From Ectocarpus siliculosus (lineage: Eukaryota > Sar > Phaeophyceae > Ectocarpales > Ectocarpaceae): a stretch of 24,974 nucleotides of DNA. The notes beneath the pieces are model-generated. The model was not told where the DNA came from. It did no database searches and was given only the letters and a program-made list of their open reading frames with translations. The translations under genes were made by a program, and so were the position numbers. This document shows positions 22,201-24,974 of this stretch, in pieces. Location of the stretch: assembly GCA_000310025.1 (NCBI GenBank), contig FN648187.1, positions 366,124 through 391,097 of the forward strand, in the 5' to 3' direction. Each line of letters begins with the position of its first letter. Position 1 is the first letter of the stretch.

Positions 22201-23888
22201 GCGATGTGGCGAAAACCAAAAAAAAGGAGTCGGAAAAGGAGGAGTCGGAAAAAGGAGGAGACGGGGCAGGGTGGCGTAGGCTTGCTAGGAGAGCAGCACG
22301 TGAGACCCGGGCGAAACAGCGGAGCAAACTTGTACGCGTAGCTACCTACAGCGCTCGGACTGCTCTACGAAGCGGCGCAACTAAATAGGCATCGCCGTGG
22401 TGGGGATACAGGAGACGAGGAGGGCTGGGCAAACGGAGTTTACAGCAGCAGGATTCAGGGTTTTCTGTCATGGGAGCGAGAGAGGTGGGACACATTGGGT
22501 GGGGTTAGCAGTGGAAGGAGTCCATGTGCCGCGACTCCACCTACACGGTCGAATACGGTACCGGCGACCGCCTCATGGCTACGCGGTTTGAGGAACAGAG
22601 CGAGATGACCGGAGCGGTGGATTTCGCAACTGCCTACGCACTGACAGAGGTCGCAGATGATGGACAAAAATAATAGGTTAAGGGATGGGCTCGATAACCT
22701 CATGCAGCGGTGTGTGTATGTTATAGTGGATGCTAAAGAGAACGGAGCGAGAGAGCCTGTCGGCGGAGGGTGTACTTGGCCCGTACGGACGCCATGAGCT
22801 GAACGATAACGGCAAACGACTGCTCAACTTCCGCGATAGACAACAAGCTCGCCGTCACCAACACCTCCTTCAGTACGCGCAAAGGCGGAGTATCACACAC
22901 CTTCAACGGCAGCAAGGGCACCAGGGTGGGCGACCTCAGCGTATAGGCTACATCTTAACGCGACAGGCACACCGACACGTCACCCCCCAAACAAACATAC
23001 ACTACTGTATTCCACTGACGTCATGGATGCATTGCTAACCTATTGCAGACCCCCGTTTATCTGTGGAAGAGATGATTATTTGTTGTGCCATAAGTGCGAA
23101 AAAGACAAAAACACTGTGTTCCGCTGCAGCTATTTACACGAATTCATTTGCTAACCTATCTCAAACTCTTTATCTGCGGAACAGAAAAATTTGTAGATAA
23201 CACTGCATTTGTACATACCTGGACATCTCGGCCCTTGTGGCGGACAAGTTCAGTCAGTTCCTTCACGGCGCGCGCAAGACGCATCTTCTCCTCCTTCTCC
23301 TCCCTGTCCGCGTCCCCCCCGCCGCCGCTCGCAGCTGGGTGAATAAAAAAAAAAACACACACACACACAAAACACTTGTCAGCCCGTTAGCGCGGTCGAT
23401 GCTAATAACAAAAAACAAACACACGCACGCACACAAGAATTATTCGAACCAAAACACAGATTAACAACGCCGAGTAGCGACAAGCACGGTGGCGGGGGGG
23501 GGGGGGGGACAACACGGCGGCTGCACCAAAAAAATAGGCGAAAAAAAACAAAAAAGTCTGCGGGGGACCTCCGCGGCCGTTCGCCCAAGACCCCGACCGA
23601 ACTGTCGCCCGAGACTACCCCTTCCCCCCCCAAAAAAAAACACCAACCCATCAGCGGGGGACCTCCGCCCGCCGTCCCCCCAGTCACCCGGACCCTAACC
23701 GTAGCCCGAGACTACTCACCTCCCCCGCCCTCCCCTTCCTCGACGACCCTGTCAGCCACGGCCTTGTCCTCCCTCGCGCGCTTCGCCTGGGCGGTTTCCA
23801 TCTGTTCCGTGAGGTTCTGGAGGTGCTTCGTGAGGATCTCGTGCTGGGAGTTCAGGCTTGCCAGGCGTTCCTTCGTGTCTTCGCATGT
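10135..23888 (-). CDS. TPR: Tpr/Mlp1-type nuclear-basket nucleoporin with FG-rich C-terminal region; 16 visible exons, 5' end outside window
   Basis: Exons, in transcript order: 23888-23720, 23334-23219, 21727-21621, 21164-21012, 19905-19749, 19217-19035, 18402-18358, 17783-17724, 16752-16654, 16315-16235, 15658-15536, 15138-14766, 13448(gap)-12637, 12263-11817, 11272-11221, 10284-10135. Phases agree at every junction except the one hidden by the N gap. Known family: Tpr/Mlp/NUA proteins are long coiled coils that form the nuclear basket and anchor mRNA-export and spindle-checkpoint factors. Match: L-N-S-Q-H-E-I-L corresponds to the family's 'LN.QN.LLh.ql'. L-L-E-E-V-A-Q-I-S-T-L-R-E-S-N-D-M-L-R and E-N-W-K-K-R-V, followed by V-D-P-K-D, are the most characteristic blocks of the Tpr/MLP1/MLP2-like domain ('LRESN..LR', 'W..R...L', 'DP.'). 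After the coil come a Pro/Ala linker, at least 13 FG dipeptides in Ala/Thr/Gly-rich sequence, a basic E-K-R-F-A-A-Q, and an acidic end, D-E-D-G-E-V-D-E-E-D-E-G-D-P-V-stop. The FG part is unusual for Tpr and could mark a fusion or a lineage-specific tail. Confidence 0.82.
10316..10396 (-). mobile_element. LINE 3'-end fragment, short subfamily (copy R2a)
   Basis: A G/T-rich tract (10316-10340) is followed by GTACTCATGTATTGCATGCC and CTAGACCATTGACC.CGCATCCCTACAA. It is the same short form as copies at 13795-13876 and 24891-24974. In transcript sense its C-rich tail ends about 30 nt upstream of the acceptor of exon t16. Confidence 0.7.
10396..10530 (-). mobile_element. LINE 3'-end fragment, long subfamily (copy R2b)
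   Basis: A G-rich tract (10396-10418) is followed by CGTACTCATGTTTTGCATG, CTCGAGAGGACGGAGCGTTG, GATCACCGATGGCCAATCG and TTCCTTC, collinear with the 3' UTR of copy R1. It abuts R2a head to tail. Confidence 0.75.
11005..11076. repeat. Short inverted repeat (hairpin)
   Basis: GATTAAGGCTAA on the left pairs with TTAGCCTTCATC on the right (one mismatch), and TTGGACTACTCA pairs with TGAGTAGTCTAA. The loop is TCCAGCGCCGAC. It is intronic in the Tpr-like gene (between exons t15 and t16). It could be a small MITE relic or a structured RNA segment. Confidence 0.7.
11221..11272 (-). CDS. TPR: Tpr-like exon t15 (52 bp)
   Basis: It completes a split Arg codon and encodes E-K-R-F-A-A-Q-A-S-G-S-A-A-A-S-A-E. 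Acceptor TCGGCCAG|G, donor GAG|GTACGC. The short basic patch before an acidic end would suit a nuclear localisation or pore-binding element, but this is inference. Confidence 0.65.
11817..12263 (-). CDS. TPR: Tpr-like exon t14: second FG-rich exon
   Basis: 447 bp, acceptor CAACCCAG|G, donor GCAAG|GTTGGT, phase 2 to 2. FG dipeptides sit in F-S-P-F-G-S-V, T-A-F-G-I-T-P, L-K-F-G-L-S-P, P-S-F-G-S-A and P-T-F-G-R-P. Four Gln and five Ser follow, then an Ala-rich stretch and G-D-G-G-G-G-A-T-K. The frame stays open to 11675 past the donor, giving a Val run from intron repeats. I prefer the splice because the next two exons fit its phase. Confidence 0.75.
12637..13448 (-). CDS. TPR: Tpr-like exon t13: FG-rich region (5' side hidden by assembly gap)
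   Basis: 270 codons plus 2 bases between the N gap and donor AAC|GTGAGG. FG dipeptides sit in L-R-F-G-G, P-G-F-G-A-S, S-I-F-G-S-A, K-P-F-G-F-S-G, A-K-F-G-V, G-V-F-G-S-G, A-G-F-G-V and G-G-F-G-S-S. They are separated by Ala, Thr and Gly runs, including a 12-residue Thr tract coded by (ACN)n. Such FG spacers bind nuclear transport receptors in nucleoporins. The exon may start in the gap or between it and 14765. Confidence 0.75.
13449..13548. other. Assembly gap (100 N)
   Basis: Exactly 100 N, the usual placeholder for a gap of unknown length. It interrupts the FG-rich exon t13 at its 5' side, in GC-rich low-complexity coding sequence. The phase between t12 and t13 cannot be checked across it. 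Confidence 0.98.
13700..13794 (-). mobile_element. LINE 3'-end fragment, long subfamily (copy R3a)
   Basis: A 14-G run, then TACTTTATCTTTTGCAT, CTTAGGGGTTAGCCCATGGA and CCTCGAGAGGAGGGACCATT. It is a diverged copy of the R1 3' UTR, in the intron upstream of exon t13. The rest of 13549-14279 shows no exon that I can support. Confidence 0.65.
13795..13876 (-). mobile_element. LINE 3'-end fragment, short subfamily (copy R3b)
   Basis: A 13-G run, then TTGTACTCATGGTCGTGCAT, TACCATTGACCTC and TCTCTACAAAGCCGGGACGG. It is nearly identical to the copy at the right edge (24891-24974) and directly joined to R3a. Confidence 0.75.
14280..14807. repeat. Minisatellite of nine about 60-bp units built from the t12 donor junction
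   Basis: Nine units each contain (plus strand) a variant of GCC-ATCAGCCTGTTCCTGAGAG followed by GATAAAAAA and GGTTC-CATGTACA. In transcript sense each unit is a pyrimidine tract, then CTCTCAG|GAACAGGCTGATGG, then a (C/G)CGCAGYGAGT-like site. The unit nearest exon t12 is its real 3' end and donor. Units start near 14281, 14341, 14404, 14463, 14521, 14582, 14646, 14690 and 14749. Confidence 0.85.
14766..15138 (-). CDS. TPR: Tpr-like exon t12: end of coiled coil and Pro/Ala/Gln linker
   Basis: 373 bp, acceptor CTGCCGCAG|ACC, donor CGCA|GTGAGC. It opens as coil (T-L-A-S-A-Q-Q-E-V-R-E-R-N-D-L-I, then H-A-R-V-A-E-L-E), then becomes low complexity (Thr-Pro-Ala-Pro repeats, five Gln, S-V-S-P, G-D-D-G-G). 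This is the switch from coiled coil to disordered tail. The last about 20 bases and the donor are the unit of the tandem array at 14280-14807. If that donor is not used, the frame stops after S-E-Q-Y-A. Confidence 0.75.
15536..15658 (-). CDS. TPR: Tpr-like exon t11
   Basis: 41 codons: S-E-M-L-R-K-K-V-A-S-L-E-E-A-I-R-A-K-D-R, then T-M-Y-D-N-M-K-G-V-S-R-K-I-K-E. Acceptor GAATCAG, donor GAG|GTGAGC. The coil resembles the part of Tpr just before the end of its coiled-coil region. Confidence 0.85.
15663..15840. repeat. Imperfect GAT/GAC trinucleotide block
   Basis: GATGATGATG and GACGACGACG stretches on the plus strand, hence CAT/CGTC-rich in transcript sense. It directly precedes the acceptor of exon t11 and probably forms its pyrimidine-containing acceptor region. 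Confidence 0.75.
16235..16315 (-). CDS. TPR: Tpr-like exon t10
   Basis: 27 codons: V-A-K-A-K-A-E-G-E-A-L-R-V-Q-L-R-Q-A-L-A, ending S-K-D-G-S-G-Q. Acceptor CGATCAG, donor CAG|GTGAGG, phase 0 to 0. Confidence 0.78.
16654..16752 (-). CDS. TPR: Tpr-like exon t9, probable GC-AG intron follows
   Basis: 33 codons: A-A-A-E-A-A-S-L-R-Q-E-N-A-R-T-R-A-S-A-N, then S-T-T-A-N-V-T-K-Q-L-N-E-Q. The acceptor is GTCTGTGCAG. The best donor is CAG|GCGAGT, a GC-type site. A GT donor 21 bases on (GCT|GTGAAA) would add seven residues in frame. Confidence 0.7.
16871..16914 (+). repeat. SINE-like dispersed repeat, copy b
   Basis: GAGACTGACGTCTTTC then GGTCAGACGGTTAGCGCGGTCGATGC, followed by an A-rich run. It matches copy c over about 45 bp. 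Confidence 0.65.
17724..17783 (-). CDS. TPR: Tpr-like exon t8 (60 bp)
   Basis: 20 codons, A-A-A-S-R-D-L-E-A-K-L-A-A-E-R-E-K-A-S-K, acceptor CATGGCCAG, donor AAG|GTTTGT. Phase 0 to 0, coiled-coil composition. Confidence 0.68.
18175..18224 (-). repeat. SINE-like dispersed repeat, copy c
   Basis: In minus orientation it reads GAGACTGACGTCTTTTCATT, then GGTCAGCCGGTTATCGCGGTCGATGC. It is the only copy in the Tpr-like gene's own orientation. Confidence 0.65.
18358..18402 (-). CDS. TPR: Tpr-like exon t7 (45-bp microexon)
   Basis: 15 codons, V-H-E-L-R-K-S-L-S-A-S-A-A-Q-K, between acceptor TGTGTTTAG and donor AAG|GTAAGC. It is phase 0 on both sides, so it could be skipped without a frameshift. It is too short to identify alone, but its position, phase and coiled-coil composition fit. 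Confidence 0.7.
19035..19217 (-). CDS. TPR: Tpr-like exon t6
   Basis: 61 codons, phase 0 to 0, acceptor TTTTAG|GTG, donor CAG|GTGAAC. It begins V-D-P-K-D-H-E-D-V-I-A-E-K-E-R-L. The 'DP.....L..Ek' start directly after the W-K-K-R block is as in other Tpr proteins. The rest is Ala/Lys/Glu coiled coil. Confidence 0.9.
19218..19740. repeat. CAA/ATC-rich low-complexity intron with about 105-bp higher-order period
   Basis: Almost the entire intron between t5 and t6 is A/C-rich on the plus strand (G/U-rich in the transcript). The block ATCAACGACAACATCGTCATC recurs about every 105 bp (near 19278, 19385 and 19490), with CAACAACA filler. No coding potential. Confidence 0.85.
19749..19905 (-). CDS. TPR: Tpr-like exon t5, carries the E-N-W-K-K-R block
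   Basis: 157 bp, acceptor ATATAG|C (an alternative CTGAG|C six bases on keeps the frame), donor GCG|GTAAAA. It encodes L-S-Q-L-R-A-Q-M-A-P-L-Q-R-A-Q, then S-E-K-E-S-L-R-K-E-V-E-N-W-K-K-R-V, matching the family's 'pL......l.aE...L..d...Wk.R...L'. Confidence 0.9.
20000..20640. other. Intron stretch with no recognised element
   Basis: Part of the intron between t4 and t5. Only short frames and a GGGTTC-containing patch near 20180-20200. Nothing that I can name. Confidence 0.4.
20647..20980. repeat. 104-bp tandem repeat, about three copies
   Basis: GAACGACGCAGCTAGCC starts at 20717, 20821 and 20925, an exact 104-bp period. Two units are near-identical; a partial diverged unit lies on each side. 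It lies about 30 bp past the donor of exon t4, inside the intron. Confidence 0.9.
21012..21164 (-). CDS. TPR: Tpr-like exon t4, carries the L-R-E-S-N block
   Basis: 153 bp, acceptor TTGTGCCAG|G, donor AG|GTGCGT. It contains H-R-K-L-L-E-E-V-A-Q-I-S-T-L-R-E-S-N-D-M, then L-R-S-K-L-G-D-A-E-R-R. This is the most diagnostic match to the Tpr/MLP1/MLP2-like domain. Confidence 0.9.
21217..21404. mobile_element. MITE with TA flanks and about 25-bp terminal inverted repeats (pogo/Tigger-like)
   Basis: The ends are CAG(CAG)TGGTAGACACGGTTT AAGAGAG and, inverted, CAGTGGCGGCTACGGTTT AAGAGAG, each bordered by TA, the Tc1/mariner target site. Inside are several TCTCTTAAA motifs in both orientations and a repeated GTCATGACAAGCCAG-like block. 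Length is about 184 bp; it is non-coding, so a non-autonomous derivative. The left end has an extra CAG triplet. Confidence 0.65.
21621..21727 (-). CDS. TPR: Tpr-like exon t3
   Basis: 107 bp, acceptor ACCGCAG|GTG, donor AG|GTACCT. It encodes V-V-T-T-D-L-E-L-S-K-Q-R-V-T-K-V-E-A-E-L and continues as a heptad-patterned coil ending R-E-E-V-Q. Its acceptor and first codons are duplicated 93 bp upstream. Confidence 0.85.
21712..21894. repeat. 93-bp tandem duplication spanning the acceptor of exon t3
   Basis: AGTCCGTCGTC-CACCTGCGGTG starts at 21712 and again at 21805, followed in both by near-identical sequence to AGGTATAAAGAC. The first copy contains the real acceptor and first about 16 bases of exon t3. 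The second creates a decoy acceptor whose downstream codons read V-L-T-T-D-S-R-L. Confidence 0.9.
21904..22335. repeat. Long imperfect hairpin, about 205-215-bp arms, 12-nt loop
   Basis: The left arm (21904-22108) and right arm (22121-22335) are inverted copies. Outer ends are ACAAGTTTGCTCCGCTGT and CAGCGGAGCAAACTTGT; the inner stem is CCTGCTCT/AGAGCAGG around loop GGCAATAATTAC. The arms differ by indels. The right arm runs directly into the LINE endonuclease fragment. Confidence 0.85.
22290..22960 (+). mobile_element. Decayed LINE endonuclease (EEP-type) fragment, antisense to host gene
   Basis: Pieces in shifted frames read L-V-R-V-A-T-Y-S-A-R-T, then V-G-I-Q-E-T-R-R-A-G-Q-T-E-F-T-A-A-G-F (catalytic-Glu motif of apurinic-type endonucleases), L-M-A-T-R-F-E-E-Q, G-P-Y-G-R-H-E-L-N-D-N-G-K-R-L-L-N-F, and N-K-L-A-V-T-N-T-F-F-S-T-R-K. 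Stops and frameshifts separate them. No reverse transcriptase is present. It is intronic in the Tpr-like gene. Confidence 0.8.
23219..23334 (-). CDS. TPR: Tpr-like exon t2
   Basis: 116 bp, acceptor TTCACCCAG|CT, donor CAG|GTATGT. It completes the split codon of t1 and reads A-S-G-G-G-G-D-A-D-R-E-E-K, then M-R-L-A-R-A-V-K-E-L-T-E-L-V-R-H-K-G. This corresponds to the family's 'l.evvk.lRrek' segment. The A-run/CA-run beside it (23345-23370) is the pyrimidine-rich acceptor region in transcript sense. Confidence 0.83.
23378..23402 (+). repeat. SINE-like dispersed repeat, partial copy d
   Basis: GTCAGCCCGTTAGCGCGGTCGATGC followed by an AAC/A-rich tail. It is truncated at its left end against a CA repeat. 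Confidence 0.5.
23720..23888 (-). CDS. TPR: Tpr-like exon t1 (first confident exon in window)
   Basis: 56 codons plus 1 base: T-C-E-D-T-K-E-R-L-A-S-L-N-S-Q-H-E-I-L, then H-L-Q-N-L-T-E-Q-M and a charged coil ending E-E-G-E-G-G-G. The donor AG|GTGAGT is ideal. The acceptor is ACAG directly after a 14-C run that belongs to a retroelement tail. Confidence 0.85.
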
Positions 23889-23892
23889 CTGT

Positions 23893-24055
23893 GGGGGGGG
23901 GGGGGGTTCTCATGCTTCTTACGCTTTAGCTTTGGCCACGCGTCCTCTAGCATTGTTCCCACGAGATGGATCGCCGATGGCCAATCGTTCCTTCCCACAG
24001 TGCCAAAGGTGCCTCAAGAATGTTTTCCCTATCCTACCTGTATCACTTTAGGGCG
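23893..24055 (-). mobile_element. LINE 3'-end fragment with C14 tail forming a splice acceptor tract (copy R4)
   Basis: A 14-G run (23893-23906), then TTCTCATGCTTCTTACGCTT, GCCACGCGTCCTCTAGCATTG, GCCGATGGCCAATCGTTCCT and CAGTGCCAAAGGTGCCTCAA. The last part is the end of the LINE ORF, as in copy R1. In transcript sense it ends C14-ACAG immediately before exon t1. Confidence 0.8.
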
Positions 24056-24516
24056 GGGGGTGGGTACTAGGCGCTCGGAGTTAGGGCTCGCGTGAGGCGG
24101 TTTCAAAGCTTGTTGCGTGTTCTTAACATACTTCGACCAGAGGACAGGACAGGACAGGCGAAATTTGCACATCCTGTGTTGGGACAGTCAGCTGCCTCTC
24201 CTTGCTCTATCAACCATCGTGATCGTATACAGTGAGCGTCCGCACTTAAAAAAGAGCTTGGGAAACAAGAAATTCAGGCTCAACAACAAAAAAACGTAAA
24301 CAAACGTGCTCTGTCAAGAAGAAGCCTACAAGTATATAGTCGCTGTCGGGGCATCAGAGAAGACTAAGAAACGGACGACCCTCAGCCAAAATGTACAAAA
24401 AGCAAGGCGCGATATCTGTTCTCCAGCACGTCATACGGCTATGTTTCAAATTTACCAAAGAGGGGTCCCGGCGGACATCGAGAAGGTAAGCTCCTTTTTT
24501 CTCAGAAAAACCTCCT

Positions 24517-24690
24517 AATTTCAAGATGCGTGAATACCTTGATAGGGCGGGCGCGTCGTGTATAAACCTCATTTCAGGATGCGTATCCCTTGGTGGGGCG
24601 GTCGCGTGTTGTATCCCTCATTTCAAGATGCGTGTATCCCTTGGTTGCGCGGGCGCGTTCTGTATAAACCTCATTTCAAGATGCGTCCTC
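24517..24690. repeat. 52-bp tandem repeat, about 3.3 copies
   Basis: TTTCAAGATGCGT...CCTTG starts near 24517, 24569, 24619 and 24671, with GGGCGGGCGCGT and TATAAACCTCA shared between units. Confidence 0.85.
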
Positions 24691-24696
24691 CAGTAC

Positions 24697-24817
24697 CCCC
24701 GTAGTGTCCCTTGTTGAGAGCACCCTCGCGGCCCTCCCACCGAGCCCGGGCCCCAATCAATTCCGCCCCCAGACTGTCCTTGCCATGTTGCGCTTCCCTC
24801 GCGCCCTTGTCACTCCC
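24697..24817 (-). CDS. TPR: Candidate upstream coiled-coil exon of the Tpr-like gene
   Basis: After acceptor TATCGACAG the frame reads G-S-D-K-G-A-R-E-A-Q-H-G-K-D-S-L-G-A-E-L, then I-G-A-R-A-R-W-E-G-R-E-G-A-L-N-K. This resembles the 'E...aR..We.re..L' coil that precedes the L-N-S-Q segment in Tpr proteins. The only GT donor nearby (G|GTACTG) leaves phase 1, which does not match exon t1 (phase 0). So another exon, or a different donor, must lie between, or this is not an exon. Confidence 0.4.
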
Positions 24818-24890
24818 CTGTCGATACCAATGCACCAGTCCCAAACCGAGAGACAACACCAGGTTTTGAAAAAGGGGGTCCCGTGTAAAT

Positions 24891-24974
24891 GGGGGGGGGG
24901 GGGGGTGTACTCATAGTCGTGCATGCCGTAGTCAATTTGACCATTGACCTCGCATCCCTACAAAGCCGGGACGG
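24891..24974 (-). mobile_element. LINE 3'-end fragment, short subfamily, cut by window edge (copy R5)
   Basis: A 15-G run, then TGTACTCATAGTCGTGCATG, GACCATTGACCTCGCATCCC and TACAAAGCCGGGACGG. It matches R3b closely. Confidence 0.75.

Noticed and set aside
24117-24487. Plus-strand frame ending in I-E-K at a GAGAAG|GTAAGC donor-like site
   Set aside because: The donor match is good, but no acceptor, homology or partner exon is visible, and it would lie antisense inside the Tpr-like gene.

Overview
The window is nuclear DNA of a eukaryote with a plastid. It has small phase-consistent exons (45-450 bp) separated by introns of about 0.2-2 kb with GT-AG borders, many degenerate retroelements, simple repeats and long G runs, and one 100-N assembly gap. 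A thylakoid-lumen-type targeting segment and the overall texture suggest a photosynthetic stramenopile, perhaps a brown alga of the Ectocarpus type. That placement is inference; nothing here is decisive. Layout: (1) 141-3918, minus strand: a gene for a histidine-phosphatase (phosphoglycerate-mutase-like) protein with an apparent lumenal targeting segment. Five exons join in frame, and the gene runs off the left edge. The canonical RHG motif is replaced by R-S-G. (2) 3919-10134: a spacer with one convincing plus-strand ORF of unknown function (6207-7274), one possible plus-strand exon (4851-5012) and a SINE-like repeat. (3) 10135 to beyond the right edge, minus strand: a large gene that I reconstruct as a Tpr/Mlp1-type nuclear-basket protein. 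Sixteen exons carry about 1,040 visible residues: coiled coil, then a Pro/Ala linker, then an FG-rich region, then an acidic C-terminus. The N-terminal part lies outside the window, and one stretch upstream of the FG region is hidden by the assembly gap. The two minus-strand genes are not obviously linked in function: one looks plastid-lumenal, the other belongs to the nuclear pore. Three patterns stand out. First, an FG-nucleoporin-like tail sits on a Tpr coiled coil. Second, a family of 5'-truncated LINE 3' ends with C-run tails occurs seven times, always in the sense orientation of the host genes, and repeatedly just upstream of 3' splice sites; in one exon the C run itself is the polypyrimidine tract. 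Third, exon/intron junctions have been tandemly amplified three independent times (acceptor x3, acceptor x2, donor x9), leaving decoy splice sites in the introns. Other introns hold a 205-bp-arm hairpin fused to a LINE endonuclease fragment, a pogo/Tigger-like MITE, and a 104-bp tandem array.
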